This document shows positions 10,102-21,667 of a stretch of 64,000 bases of DNA, in pieces (position 1 is the first letter of the stretch; the number at the start of each line of letters is the position of its first letter). This stretch comes from Punica granatum. Lineage: Eukaryota > Streptophyta > Magnoliopsida > Myrtales > Lythraceae. The notes under the pieces were generated by a model that did no database searches, had not been told where the DNA came from, and worked only from the letters and a program-made list of their open reading frames with translations. Position numbers and translations under genes: made by a program. The DNA is taken from the NCBI RefSeq assembly GCF_007655135.1, contig NW_022204369.1, positions 26,152 through 90,151 on the forward strand, read 5' to 3'.

Positions 10102-10320
10102 CCTTTTTAATTTTTTTTTGCTGCTCGGGAAACTGTCCGACGTTGGACGGGAATCCCATCGATACGGTTAATGTTTTGGGCACGTGCTCACTCGCAAAAG
10201 GCGTAAGGTTCGTTGTGAAATGCACTCGAGACTTTTTTCTTTCGTTTCTGCGCTCATTTTTGCATTTTTTTTTCATTAGCTCTACGGAGGAACAAAGTGA
10301 AATCGAGCGCAAAGGTTGAC

Positions 10321-10440
10321 GGGTGCGATCATACCAGCACTAATGCACCGGATCCCATCAGAACTCCGAAGTTAAGCGTGCTTGGGCGAGAGTAGTACTA
10401 GGATGGGTGACCTCCTGGGAAGTCCTCGTGTTGCACCCCT
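10321..10440 (+). rRNA. 5S rRNA gene, copy 31
   Basis: Unaltered 120-nt copy. In the 220-bp long spacer, the C that normally interrupts the T tract after CGAGAC is T. Confidence 0.97.
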
Positions 10441-10660
10441 CCTTTTTAATTTTTTTTTGCTGCTCGGGAAACTGTCCGACGTTGGACGGGAATCCCATCG
10501 ATACGGTTAATGTTTTGGGCACGTGCTCACTCGCAAAAGGCGTAAGGTTCGTTGTGAAATGCACTCGAGACTTTTTTTTTTTCGTTTCTGCGCTCATTTT
10601 TGCATTTTTTTTTCATTAGCTCTACGGAGGAACAAAGTGAATTCGAGCGCAAAGGTTGAC

Positions 10661-10780
10661 GGGTGCGATCATACCAGCACTAATGCACCGGATCCCATCA
10701 GAACTCCGAAGTTAAGCGTGCTTGGGCGAGAGTAGTACTAGGATGGGTGACCTCCTGGGAAGTCCTCGTGTTGCACCCCT
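10661..10780 (+). rRNA. 5S rRNA gene, copy 32
   Basis: Unaltered 120-nt copy; 220-bp long spacer follows. Confidence 0.97.
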
Positions 10781-11000
10781 CCTTTTTAATTTTTTTTTGC
10801 TGCTCGGGAAACTGTCCGACGTTGGACGGGAATCCCATCGATACGGTTAATGTTTTGGGCACGTGCTCACTCGCAAAAGGCGTAAGGTTCGTTGTGAAAT
10901 GCACTCGAGACTTTTTTTCTTTCGTTTCTGCGCTCATTTTTGCATTTTTTTTTCATTAGCTCTACGGAGGAACAAAGTGAAATCGAGCGCAAAGGTTGAC

Positions 11001-11120
11001 GGGTGCGATCATACCAGCACTAATGCACCGGATCCCATCAGAACTCCGAAGTTAAGCGTGCTTGGGCGAGAGTAGTACTAGGATGGGTGACCTCCTGGGA
11101 AGTCCTCGTGTTGCACCCCT
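11001..11120 (+). rRNA. 5S rRNA gene, copy 33
   Basis: Unaltered 120-nt copy; 220-bp long spacer follows. Confidence 0.97.
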
Positions 11121-11340
11121 CCTTTTTAATTTTTTTTTGCTGCTCGGGAAACTGTCCGACGTTGGACGGGAATCCCATCGTTACGGTTAATGTTTTGGGC
11201 ACGTGCTCACTCGCAAAAGGCGTAAGGTTCGTTGTGAAATGCACTCGAGACTTTTTTTCTTTCGTTTCTGCGCTCATTTTTGCATTTTTTTTTCATTAGC
11301 TCTACGGAGGAACAAAGTGAAATCGAGCGCAAAGGTTGAC

Positions 11341-11463
11341 GGGTGCGATCATACCAGCACTAATGCACCGGATCCCATCAGAACTCCGAAGTTAAGCGTG
11401 CTTGGGCGAGAGTAGTAGTACTAGGATGGGTGACCTCCTGGGAAGTCCTCGTGTTGCACCCCT
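11341..11463 (+). rRNA. 5S rRNA gene variant, copy 34 (+3 nt)
   Basis: 123 nt with one extra TAG (GAGAGTAGTAGTAC). The 218-bp long spacer has lost CA from GCGCTCATT. Confidence 0.88.
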
Positions 11464-11681
11464 CCTTTTTAATTTTTTTTTGCTGCTCGGGAAACTGTCC
11501 GACGTTGGACGGGAATCCCATCGTTACGGTTAATGTTTTGGGCACGTGCTCACTCGCAAAAGGCGTAAGGTTCGTTGTGAAATGCACTCGAGACTTTTTT
11601 CTTTCGTTTCTGCGCTTTTTTGCATTTTTTTTTTCATTAGCTCTACGGAGGAACAAAGTGAATTCGAGCGCAAAGGTTGAC

Positions 11682-11801
11682 GGGTGCGATCATACCAGCA
11701 CTAATGCACCGGATCCCATCAGAACTCCGAAGTTAAGCGTGCTTGGGCGAGAGTAGTACTAGGATGGGTGACCTCCTGGGAAGTCCTCGTGTTGCACCCC
11801 T
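11682..11801 (+). rRNA. 5S rRNA gene, copy 35
   Basis: Unaltered 120-nt copy; 219-bp long spacer follows. Confidence 0.97.
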
Positions 11802-12020
11802 CCTTTTTAATTTTTTTTGCTGCTCGGGAAACTGTCCGACGTTGGACGGGAATCCCATCGTTACGGTTAATGTTTTGGGCACGTGCTCACTCGCAAAAGG
11901 CGTAAGGTTCGTTGTGAAATGCACTCGAGACTTTTTTTCTTTCGTTTCTGCGCTCATTTTTGCATTTTTTTTTCATTAGCTCTACGGAGGAACAAAGTGA
12001 ATTCGAGCGCAAAGGTTGAC

Positions 12021-12140
12021 GGGTGCGATCATACCAGCACTAATGCACCGGATCCCATCAGAACTCCGAAGTTAAGCGTGCTTGGGCGAGAGTAGTACTA
12101 GGATGGGTGACCTCCTGGGAAGTCCTCGTGTTGCACCCCT
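12021..12140 (+). rRNA. 5S rRNA gene, copy 36
   Basis: Unaltered 120-nt copy; 220-bp long spacer follows. Confidence 0.97.
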
Positions 12141-12360
12141 CCTTTTTAATTTTTTTTTGCTGCTCGGGAAACTGTCCGACGTTGGACGGGAATCCCATCG
12201 TTACGGTTAATGTTTTGGGCACGTGCTCACTCGCAAAAGGCGTAAGGTTCGTTGTGAAATGCACTCGAGACTTTTTTTCTTTCGTTTCTGCGCTCATTTT
12301 TGCATTTTTTTTTCATTAGCTCTACGGAGGAACAAAGTGAATTCGAGCGCAAAGGTTGAC

Positions 12361-12480
12361 GGGTGCGATCATACCAGCACTAATGCACCGGATCCCATCA
12401 GAACTCCGAAGTTAAGCGTGCTTGGGCGAGAGTAGTACTAGGATGGGTGACCTCCTGGGAAGTCCTCGTGTTGCACCCCT
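12361..12480 (+). rRNA. 5S rRNA gene, copy 37
   Basis: Unaltered 120-nt copy; 219-bp long spacer follows. Confidence 0.97.
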
Positions 12481-12699
12481 CCTTTTTAATTTTTTTTTGC
12501 TGCTCGGGAAACTGTCCGACGTTGGACGGGAATCCCATCGTTACGGTTAATGTTTTGGGCACGTGCTCACTCGCAAAAGGCGTAAGGTTCGTTGTGAAAT
12601 GCACTCGATACTTTTTTCTTTCGTTTCTGCGCTCATTTTTGCATTTTTTTTTCATTAGCTCTACGGAGGAACAAAGTGAATTCGAGCGCAAAGGTTGAC

Positions 12700-12819
12700 G
12701 GGTGCGATCATACCAGCACTAATGCACCGGATCCCATCAGAACTCCGAAGTTAAGCGTGCTTGGGCGAGAGTAGTACTAGGATGGGTGACCTCCTGGGAA
12801 GTCCTCGTGTTGCACCCCT
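12700..12819 (+). rRNA. 5S rRNA gene, copy 38
   Basis: Unaltered 120-nt copy; 219-bp long spacer follows. Confidence 0.97.
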
Positions 12820-13038
12820 CCTTTTTAATTTTTTTTTGCTGCTCGGGAAACTGTCCGACGTTGGACGGGAATCCCATCGTTACGGTTAATGTTTTGGGCA
12901 CGTGCTCACTCGCAAAAGGCGTAAGGTTCGTTGTGAAATGCACTCGATACTTTTTTCTTTCGTTTCTGCGCTCATTTTTGCATTTTTTTTTCATTAGCTC
13001 TACGGAGGAACAAAGTGAATTCGAGCGCAAAGGTTGAC

Positions 13039-13158
13039 GGGTGCGATCATACCAGCACTAATGCACCGGATCCCATCAGAACTCCGAAGTTAAGCGTGCT
13101 TGGGCGAGAGTAGTACTAGGATGGGTGACCTCCTGGGAAGTCCTCGTGTTGCACCCCT
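13039..13158 (+). rRNA. 5S rRNA gene, copy 39
   Basis: Unaltered 120-nt copy. The 218-bp long spacer returns to the ATCGATACGG allele. Confidence 0.97.
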
Positions 13159-13376
13159 CCTTTTTAATTTTTTTTGCTGCTCGGGAAACTGTCCGACGTT
13201 GGACGGGAATCCCATCGATACGGTTAATGTTTTGGGCACGTGCTCACTCGCAAAAGGCGTAAGGTTCGTTGTGAAATACACTCGATACTTTTTTCTTTCG
13301 TTTCTGCGCTCATTTTTGCATTTTTTTTTCATTAGCTCTACGGAGGAACAAAGTGAATTCGAGCGCAAAGGTTGAC

Positions 13377-13496
13377 AGGTGCGATCATACCAGCACTAAT
13401 GCACCGGATCCCATCAGAACTCCGAAGTTAAGCGTGCTTAGGCGAGAGTAGTACTAGGATGGGTGACCTCCTGGGAAGTCCTCGTGTTGCACCCCT
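13377..13496 (+). rRNA. 5S rRNA gene variant, copy 40 (2 substitutions)
   Basis: 120 nt with G1A (start AGGTGCG) and G64A at the end of box A. 220-bp long spacer with ATCGATACGG follows. Confidence 0.88.
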
Positions 13497-13716
13497 CCTT
13501 TTTAATTTTTTTTGGCTGCTCGGGAAACTGTCCGACGTTGGACGGGAATCCCATCGATACGGTTAATGTTTTGGGCACGTGCTCACTCGCAAAAGGCGTA
13601 AGGTTCGTTGTGAAATGCACTCGATACTTTTTTTCTTTCGTTTCTGTGCTCATTTTTGCATTTTTTTTTCATTAGCTCTACGGAGGAACAAAGTGAATTC
13701 GAGCGCAAAGGTTGAC

Positions 13717-13839
13717 GGGTGCGATCATACCAGCACTAATGCACCGGATCCCATCAGAACTCCGAAGTTAAGCGTGCTTGGGCGAGAGTAGTAGTACTAG
13801 GATGGGTGACCTCCTGGGAAGTCCTCGTGTTGCACCCCT
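13717..13839 (+). rRNA. 5S rRNA gene variant, copy 41 (+3 nt)
   Basis: 123 nt with an extra TAG, as in copy 34; 220-bp long spacer follows. Confidence 0.88.
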
Positions 13840-14059
13840 CCTTTTTAATTTTTTTTTGCTGCTCGGGAAACTGTCCGACGTTGGACGGGAATCCCATCGT
13901 TACGGTTAATGTTTTGGGCACGTGCTCACTCGCAAAAGGCGTAAGGTTCGTTGTGAAATGCACTCGAGACTTTTTTTCTTTCGTTTCTGCGCTCATTTTT
14001 GCATTTTTTTTTCATTAGCTCTACGGAGGAACAAAGTGAATTCGAGCGCAAAGGTTGAC

Positions 14060-14179
14060 GGGTGCGATCATACCAGCACTAATGCACCGGATCCCATCAG
14101 AACTCCGAAGTTAAGCGTGCTTGGGCGAGAGTAGTACTAGGATGGGTGACCTCCTGGGAAGTCCTCGTGTTGCACCCCT
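14060..14179 (+). rRNA. 5S rRNA gene, copy 42
   Basis: Unaltered 120-nt copy; 219-bp long spacer follows. Confidence 0.97.
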
Positions 14180-14398
14180 CCTTTTTAATTTTTTTTTGCT
14201 GCTCGGGAAACTGTCCGACGTTGGACGGGAATCCCATCGTTACGGTTAATGTTTTGGGCACGTGCTCACTCGCAAAAGGCGTAAGGTTCGTTGTGAAATG
14301 CACTCGATACTTTTTTCTTTCGTTTCTGCGCTCATTTTTGCATTTTTTTTTCATTAGCTCTACGGAGGAACAAAGTGAATTCGAGCGCAAAGGTTGAC

Positions 14399-14518
14399 GG
14401 GTGCGATCATACCAGCACTAATGCACCGGATCCCATCAGAACTCCGAAGTTAAGCGTGCTTGGGCGAGAGTAGTACTAGGATGGGTGACCTCCTGGGAAG
14501 TCCTCGTGTTGCACCCCT
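14399..14518 (+). rRNA. 5S rRNA gene, copy 43
   Basis: Unaltered 120-nt copy; 221-bp long spacer follows. Confidence 0.97.
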
Positions 14519-14739
14519 CCTTTTTAATTTTTTTTTGCTGCTCGGGAAACTGTCCGACGTTGGACGGGAATCCCATCGTTACGGTTAATGTTTTGGGCAC
14601 GTGCTCACTCGCAAAAGGCGTAAGGTTCGTTGTGAAATGCACTCGAGACTTTTTTTCTTTCGTTTCTGCGCTCATTTTTGCATTTTTTTTTTCATTAGCT
14701 CTACGGAGGAACAAAGTGAATTCGAGCGCAAAGGTTGAC

Positions 14740-14859
14740 GGGTGCGATCATACCAGCACTAATGCACCGGATCCCATCAGAACTCCGAAGTTAAGCGTGC
14801 TTGGGCGAGAGTAGTACTAGGATGGGTGACCTCCTGGGAAGTCCTCGTGTTGCACCCCT
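14740..14859 (+). rRNA. 5S rRNA gene, copy 44
   Basis: Unaltered 120-nt copy; 219-bp long spacer follows. Confidence 0.97.
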
Positions 14860-15078
14860 CCTTTTTAATTTTTTTTTGCTGCTCGGGAAACTGTCCGACG
14901 TTGGACGGGAATCCCATCGTTACGGTTAATGTTTTGGGCACGTGCTCACTCGCAAAAGGCGTAAGGTTCGTTGTGAAATGCACTCGAGACTTTTTTTCTT
15001 TCGTTTCTGCGCTCATTTTTGCATTTTTTTTCATTAGCTCTACGGAGGAACAAAGTGAATTCGAGCGCAAAGGTTGAC

Positions 15079-15198
15079 GGGTGCGATCATACCAGCACTA
15101 ATGCACCGGATCCCATCAGAACTCCGAAGTTAAGCGTGCTTGGGCGAGAGTAGTACTAGGATGGGTGACCTCCTGGGAAGTCCTCGTGTTGCACCCCT
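15079..15198 (+). rRNA. 5S rRNA gene, copy 45
   Basis: Unaltered 120-nt copy. The 218-bp long spacer reads GTGAATCG before copy 46. Confidence 0.97.
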
Positions 15199-15416
15199 CC
15201 TTTTTAATTTTTTTTGCTGCTCGGGAAACTGTCCGACGTTGGACGGGAATCCCATCGTTACGGTTAATGTTTTGGGCACGTGCTCACTCGCAAAAGGCGT
15301 AAGGTTCGTTGTGAAATGCACTCGAGACTTTTTTTCTTTCGTTTCTGCGCTCATTTTTGCATTTTTTTTTCATTAGCTCTACGGAGGAACAAAGTGAATC
15401 GAGCGCAAAGGTTGAC

Positions 15417-15540
15417 GGGTGCGATCATACCAGCACTAATGCACCGGATCCCATCAGAACTCCGAAGTTAAGCGTGCTTGGGCGAGAGAGAGTAGTACTA
15501 GGATGGGTGACCTCCTGGGAAGTCCTCGTGTTGCACCCCT
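15417..15540 (+). rRNA. 5S rRNA gene variant, copy 46 (+4 nt)
   Basis: 124 nt with two extra GA (GCGAGAGAGAGTAG); 220-bp long spacer follows. Confidence 0.87.
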
Positions 15541-15760
15541 CCTTTTTAATTTTTTTTTGCTGCTCGGGAAACTGTCCGACGTTGGACGGGAATCCCATCG
15601 TTACGGTTAATGTTTTGGGCACGTGCTCACTCGCAAAAGGCGTAAGGTTCGTTGTGAAATGCACTCGAGACTTTTTTTCTTTCGTTTCTGCGCTCATTTT
15701 TGCATTTTTTTTTCATTAGCTCTACGGAGGAACAAAGTGAATTCGAGCGCAAAGGTTGAC

Positions 15761-15880
15761 GGGTGCGATCATACCAGCACTAATGCACCGGATCCCATCA
15801 GAACTCCGAAGTTAAGCGTGCTTGGGCGAGAGTAGTACTAGGATGGGTGACCTCCTGGGAAGTCCTCGTGTTGCACCCCT
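15761..15880 (+). rRNA. 5S rRNA gene, copy 47
   Basis: Unaltered 120-nt copy. The 219-bp long spacer reads ATCGTACGG (one T lost). Confidence 0.97.
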
Positions 15881-16099
15881 CCTTTTTAATTTTTTTTTGC
15901 TGCTCGGGAAACTGTCCGACGTTGGACGGGAATCCCATCGTACGGTTAATGTTTTGGGCACGTGCTCACTCGCAAAAGGCGTAAGGTTCGTTGTGAAATG
16001 CACTCGATACTTTTTTTCTTTCGTTTCTGCGCTCATTTTTGCATTTTTTTTTCATTAGCTCTACGGAGGAACAAAGTGAATTCGAGCGCAAAGGTTGAC

Positions 16100-16219
16100 G
16101 GGTGCGATCATACCAGCACTAATGCACCGGATCCCATCAGAACTCCGAAGTTAAGCGTGCTTGGGCGAGAGTAGTACTAGGATGGGTGACCTCCTGGGAA
16201 GTCCTCGTGTTGCACCCCT
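16100..16219 (+). rRNA. 5S rRNA gene, copy 48
   Basis: Unaltered 120-nt copy; 220-bp long spacer follows. Confidence 0.97.
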
Positions 16220-16439
16220 CCTTTTTAATTTTTTTTTGCTGCTCGGGAAACTGTCCGACGTTGGACGGGAATCCCATCGTTACGGTTAATGTTTTGGGCA
16301 CGTGCTCACTCGCAAAAGGCGTAAGGTTCGTTGTGAAATGCACTCGATACTTTTTTCTTTCGTTTCTGCGCTCATTTTTGCATTTTTTTTTTCATTAGCT
16401 CTACGGAGGAACAAAGTGAATTCGAGCGCAAAGGTTGAC

Positions 16440-16559
16440 GGGTGCGATCATACCAGCACTAATGCACCGGATCCCATCAGAACTCCGAAGTTAAGCGTGC
16501 TTGGGCGAGAGTAGTACTAGGATGGGTGACCTCCTGGGAAGTCCTCGTGTTGCACCCCT
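16440..16559 (+). rRNA. 5S rRNA gene, copy 49
   Basis: Unaltered 120-nt copy; 220-bp long spacer follows. Confidence 0.97.
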
Positions 16560-16779
16560 CCTTTTTAATTTTTTTTTGCTGCTCGGGAAACTGTCCGACG
16601 TTGGACGGGAATCCCATCGTTACGGTTAATGTTTTGGGCACGTGCTCACTCGCAAAAGGCGTAAGGTTCGTTGTGAAATGCACTCGAGACTTTTTTTCTT
16701 TCGTTTCTGCGCTCATTTTTGCATTTTTTTTTCATTAGCTCTACGGAGGAACAAAGTGAATTCGAGCGCAAAGGTTGAC

Positions 16780-16901
16780 GGGTGCGATCATACCAGCACT
16801 AATGCACCGGATCCCATCAGAACTCCGAAGTTAAGCGTGCTTGGGCGAGAGAGTAGTACTAGGATGGGTGACCTCCTGGGAAGTCCTCGTGTTGCACCCC
16901 T
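16780..16901 (+). rRNA. 5S rRNA gene variant, copy 50 (+2 nt)
   Basis: 122 nt with one extra GA in GCGAGAGAGTAG; 220-bp long spacer follows. Confidence 0.88.
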
Positions 16902-17121
16902 CCTTTTTAATTTTTTTTTGCTGCTCGGGAAACTGTCCGACGTTGGACGGGAATCCCATCGTTACGGTTAATGTTTTGGGCACGTGCTCACTCGCAAAAG
17001 GCGTAAGGTTCGTTGTGAAATGCACTCGATACTTTTTTTCTTTCGTTTCTGCGCTCATTTTTGCATTTTTTTTTCATTAGCTCTACGGAGGAACAAAGTG
17101 AAATCGAGCGCAAAGGTTGAC

Positions 17122-17241
17122 GGGTGCGATCATACCAGCACTAATGCACCGGATCCCATCAGAACTCCGAAGTTAAGCGTGCTTGGGAGAGAGTAGTACA
17201 AGGATGGGTGACCTCCTGGGAAGTCCTAGTGTTGCACCCCT
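17122..17241 (+). rRNA. 5S rRNA gene variant, copy 51 (3 substitutions)
   Basis: 120 nt with C67A in the intermediate element, T79A before box C and C107A. C67A and C107A recur together in copy 83. An old-type GAAATCG precedes it. 219-bp long spacer follows. Confidence 0.87.
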
Positions 17242-17460
17242 CCTTTTTAATTTTTTTTTGCTGCTCGGGAAACTGTCCGACGTTGGACGGGAATCCCATC
17301 GTTACGGTTAATGTTTTGGGCACGTGCTCACTCGCAAAAGGCGTAAGGTTCGTTGTGAAATGCACTCGATACTTTTTTCTTTCGTTTCTGCGCTCATTTT
17401 TGCATTTTTTTTTCATTAGCTCTACGGAGGAACAAAGTGAAATCGAGCGCAAAGGTTGAC

Positions 17461-17580
17461 GGGTGCGATCATACCAGCACTAATGCACCGGATCCCATCA
17501 GAACTCCGAAGTTAAGCGTGCTTGGGCGAGAGTAGTACTAGGATGGGTGACCTCCTGGGAAGTCCTCGTGTTGCACCCCT
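17461..17580 (+). rRNA. 5S rRNA gene, copy 52
   Basis: Unaltered 120-nt copy, preceded by the old GAAATCG allele; 220-bp long spacer follows. Confidence 0.97.
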
Positions 17581-17800
17581 CCTTTTTAATTTTTTTTTGC
17601 TGCTCGGGAAACTGTCCGACGTTGGACGGGAATCCCATCGTTACGGTTAATGTTTTGGGCACGTGCTCACTCGCAAAAGGCGTAAGGTTCGTTGTGAAAT
17701 GCACTCGAGACTTTTTTTCTTTCGTTTCTGCGCTCATTTTTGCATTTTTTTTTCATTAGCTCTACGGAGGAACAAAGTGAATTCGAGCGCAAAGGTTGAC

Positions 17801-17922
17801 GGGTGCGATCATACCAGCACTAATGCACCGGATCCCATCAGAACTCCGAAGTTAAGCGTGCTTGGGCGAGAGAGTAGTACTAGGATGGGTGACCTCCTGG
17901 GAAGTCCTCGTGTTGCACCCCT
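17801..17922 (+). rRNA. 5S rRNA gene variant, copy 53 (+2 nt)
   Basis: 122 nt with one extra GA; 220-bp long spacer follows. Confidence 0.88.
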
Positions 17923-18142
17923 CCTTTTTAATTTTTTTTTGCTGCTCGGGAAACTGTCCGACGTTGGACGGGAATCCCATCGTTACGGTTAATGTTTTGG
18001 GCACGTGCTCACTCGCAAAAGGCGTAAGGTTCGTTGTGAAATGCACTCGATACTTTTTTTCTTTCGTTTCTGCGCTCATTTTTGCATTTTTTTTTCATTA
18101 GCTCTACGGAGGAACAAAGTGAATTCGAGCGCAAAGGTTGAC

Positions 18143-18262
18143 GGGTGCGATCATACCAGCACTAATGCACCGGATCCCATCAGAACTCCGAAGTTAAGCG
18201 TGCTTGGGCGAGAGTAGTACTAGGATGGGTGACCTCCTGGGAAGTCCTCGTGTTGCACCCCT
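18143..18262 (+). rRNA. 5S rRNA gene, copy 54
   Basis: Unaltered 120-nt copy; 220-bp long spacer follows. Confidence 0.97.
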
Positions 18263-18482
18263 CCTTTTTAATTTTTTTTTGCTGCTCGGGAAACTGTCCG
18301 ACGTTGGACGGGAATCCCATCGTTACGGTTAATGTTTTGGGCACGTGCTCACTCGCAAAAGGCGTAAGGTTCGTTGTGAAATGCACTCGAGACTTTTTTT
18401 CTTTCGTTTCTGCGCTCATTTTTGCATTTTTTTTTCATTAGCTCTACGGAGGAACAAAGTGAATTCGAGCGCAAAGGTTGAC

Positions 18483-18605
18483 GGGTGCGATCATACCAGC
18501 ACTAATGCACCGGATCCCATCAGAACTCCGAAGTTAAGCGTGCTTGGGCGAGGAGAGTAGTACTAGGATGGGTGACCTCCTGGGAAGTCCTCGTGTTGCA
18601 CCCCT
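18483..18605 (+). rRNA. 5S rRNA gene variant, copy 55 (+3 nt)
   Basis: 123 nt; the intermediate element reads GCGAGGAGAGTAG. 219-bp long spacer follows. Confidence 0.87.
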
Positions 18606-18824
18606 CCTTTTTAATTTTTTTTTGCTGCTCGGGAAACTGTCCGACGTTGGACGGGAATCCCATCGTTACGGTTAATGTTTTGGGCACGTGCTCACTCGCA
18701 AAAGGCGTAAGGTTCGTTGTGAAATGCACTCGATACTTTTTTTCTTTCGTTTCTGCGCTCATTTTTGCATTTTTTTTCATTAGCTCTACGGAGGAACAAA
18801 GTGAATTCGAGCGCAAAGGTTGAC

Positions 18825-18946
18825 GGGTGCGATCATACCAGCACTAATGCACCGGATCCCATCAGAACTCCGAAGTTAAGCGTGCTTGGGCGAGAGAGTA
18901 GTACTAGGATGGGTGACCTCCTGGGAAGTCCTCGTGTTGCACCCCT
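18825..18946 (+). rRNA. 5S rRNA gene variant, copy 56 (+2 nt)
   Basis: 122 nt with one extra GA; 218-bp long spacer follows, reading CGAGATT in place of CGAGACT. Confidence 0.88.
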
Positions 18947-19164
18947 CCTTTTTAATTTTTTTTGCTGCTCGGGAAACTGTCCGACGTTGGACGGGAATCC
19001 CATCGTTACGGTTAATGTTTTGGGCACGTGCTCACTCGCAAAAGGCGTAAGGTTCGTTGTGAAATGCACTCGAGATTTTTTTCTTTCGTTTCTGCGCTCA
19101 TTTTTGCATTTTTTTTTCATTAGCTCTACGGAGGAACAAAGTGAATTCGAGCGCAAAGGTTGAC

Positions 19165-19287
19165 GGGTGCGATCATACCAGCACTAATGCACCGGATCCC
19201 ATCAGAACTCCGAAGTTAAGCGTGCTTGGGCGAGAGTAGTAGTACTAGGATGGGTGACCTCCTGGGAAGTCCTCGTGTTGCACCCCT
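19165..19287 (+). rRNA. 5S rRNA gene variant, copy 57 (+3 nt)
   Basis: 123 nt with an extra TAG; 220-bp long spacer follows. Confidence 0.88.
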
Positions 19288-19507
19288 CCTTTTTAATTTT
19301 TTTTTGCTGCTCGGGAAACTGTCCGACGTTGGACGGGAATCCCATCGTTACGGTTAATGTTTTGGGCACGTGCTCACTCGCAAAAGGCGTAAGGTTCGTT
19401 GTGAAATGCACTCGATACTTTTTTTCTTTCGTTTCTGCGCTCATTTTTGCATTTTTTTTTCATTAGCTCTACGGAGGAACAAAGTGAATTCGAGCGCAAA
19501 GGTTGAC

Positions 19508-19627
19508 GGGTGCGATCATACCAGCACTAATGCACCGGATCCCATCAGAACTCCGAAGTTAAGCGTGCTTGGGCGAGAGTAGTACTAGGATGGGTGACCT
19601 CCTGGGAAGTCCTCGTGTTGCACCCCT
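19508..19627 (+). rRNA. 5S rRNA gene, copy 58
   Basis: Unaltered 120-nt copy; 219-bp long spacer follows. Confidence 0.97.
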
Positions 19628-19846
19628 CCTTTTTAATTTTTTTTTGCTGCTCGGGAAACTGTCCGACGTTGGACGGGAATCCCATCGTTACGGTTAATGT
19701 TTTGGGCACGTGCTCACTCGCAAAAGGCGTAAGGTTCGTTGTGAAATGCACTCGAGACTTTTTTCTTTCGTTTCTGCGCTCATTTTTGCATTTTTTTTTC
19801 ATTAGCTCTACGGAGGAACAAAGTGAATTCGAGCGCAAAGGTTGAC

Positions 19847-19966
19847 GGGTGCGATCATACCAGCACTAATGCACCGGATCCCATCAGAACTCCGAAGTTA
19901 AGCGTGCTTGGGCGAGAGTAGTACTAGGATGGGTGACCTCCTGGGAAGTCCTCGTGTTGCACCCCT
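19847..19966 (+). rRNA. 5S rRNA gene, copy 59
   Basis: Unaltered 120-nt copy; 220-bp long spacer follows. Confidence 0.97.
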
Positions 19967-20186
19967 CCTTTTTAATTTTTTTTTGCTGCTCGGGAAACTG
20001 TCCGACGTTGGACGGGAATCCCATCGTTACGGTTAATGTTTTGGGCACGTGCTCACTCGCAAAAGGCGTAAGGTTCGTTGTGAAATGCACTCGATACTTT
20101 TTTTCTTTCGTTTCTGCGCTCATTTTTGCATTTTTTTTTCATTAGCTCTACGGAGGAACAAAGTGAATTCGAGCGCAAAGGTTGAC

Positions 20187-20306
20187 GGGTGCGATCATAC
20201 CAGCACTAATGCACCGGATCCCATCAGAACTCCGAAGTTAAGCGTGCTTGGGCGAGAGTAGTACTAGGATGGGTGACCTCCTGGGAAGTCCTCGTGTTGC
20301 ACCCCT
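20187..20306 (+). rRNA. 5S rRNA gene, copy 60
   Basis: Unaltered 120-nt copy; 218-bp long spacer follows. Confidence 0.97.
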
Positions 20307-20524
20307 CCTTTTTAATTTTTTTTGCTGCTCGGGAAACTGTCCGACGTTGGACGGGAATCCCATCGTTACGGTTAATGTTTTGGGCACGTGCTCACTCGCA
20401 AAAGGCGTAAGGTTCGTTGTGAAATGCACTCGAGACTTTTTTCTTTCGTTTCTGCGCTCATTTTTGCATTTTTTTTTCATTAGCTCTACGGAGGAACAAA
20501 GTGAATTCGAGCGCAAAGGTTGAC

Positions 20525-20649
20525 GGGTGCGATCATACCAGCACTAATGCACCGGATCCCATCAGAACTCCGAAGTTAAGCGTGCTTGGGCGAGAGAGGA
20601 GTAGTACTAGGATGGGTGACCTCCTGGGAAGTCCTCGTGTTGCACCCCT
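20525..20649 (+). rRNA. 5S rRNA gene variant, copy 61 (+5 nt)
   Basis: 125 nt; the intermediate element reads GCGAGAGAGGAGTAGTAC. 219-bp long spacer follows. Confidence 0.86.
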
Positions 20650-20868
20650 CCTTTTAATTTTTTTTTGCTGCTCGGGAAACTGTCCGACGTTGGACGGGAA
20701 TCCCATCGTTACGGTTAATGTTTTGGGCACGTGCTCACTCGCAAAAGGCGTAAGGTTCGTTGTGAAATGCACTCGATACTTTTTTTCTTTCGTTTCTGCG
20801 CTCATTTTTGCATTTTTTTTTCATTAGCTCTACGGAGGAACAAAGTGAATTCGAGCGCAAAGGTTGAC

Positions 20869-20988
20869 GGGTGCGATCATACCAGCACTAATGCACCGGA
20901 TCCCATCAGAACTCCGAAGTTAAGCGTGCTTGGGCGAGAGTAGTACTAGGATGGGTGACCTCCTGGGAAGTCCTCGTGTTGCACCCCT
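20869..20988 (+). rRNA. 5S rRNA gene, copy 62
   Basis: Unaltered 120-nt copy; 219-bp long spacer follows. Confidence 0.97.
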
Positions 20989-21207
20989 CCTTTTTAATTT
21001 TTTTTGCTGCTCGGGAAACTGTCCGACGTTGGACGGGAATCCCATCGTTACGGTTAATGTTTTGGGCACGTGCTCACTCGCAAAAGGCGTAAGGTTCGTT
21101 GTGAAATGCACTCGAGACTTTTTTTCTTTCGTTTCTGCGCTCATTTTTGCATTTTTTTTTCATTAGCTCTACGGAGGAACAAAGTGAATTCGAGCGCAAA
21201 GGTTGAC

Positions 21208-21327
21208 GGGTGCGATCATACCAGCACTAATGCACCGGATCCCATCAGAACTCCGAAGTTAAGCGTGCTTGGGCGAGAGTAGTACTAGGATGGGTGACCT
21301 CCTGGGAAGTCCTCGTGTTGCACCCCT
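21208..21327 (+). rRNA. 5S rRNA gene, copy 63
   Basis: Unaltered 120-nt copy. The 220-bp long spacer has an extra TG (CGTTGTGTGAAATG). Confidence 0.97.
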
Positions 21328-21547
21328 CCTTTTTAATTTTTTTTTGCTGCTCGGGAAACTGTCCGACGTTGGACGGGAATCCCATCGTTACGGTTAATGT
21401 TTTGGGCACGTGCTCACTCGCAAAAGGCGTAAGGTTCGTTGTGTGAAATGCACTCGAGACTTTTTTCTTTCGTTTCTGCGCTCATTTTGCATTTTTTTTT
21501 CATTAGCTCTACGGAGGAACAAAGTGAATTCGAGCGCAAAGGTTGAC

Positions 21548-21667
21548 GGGTGCGATCATACCAGCACTAATGCACCGGATCCCATCAGAACTCCGAAGTT
21601 AAGCGTGCTTGGGCGAGAGTAGTACTAGGATGGGTGACCTCCTGGGAAGTCCTCGTGTTGCACCCCT
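21548..21667 (+). rRNA. 5S rRNA gene, copy 64
   Basis: Unaltered 120-nt copy; 220-bp long spacer follows. Confidence 0.97.
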
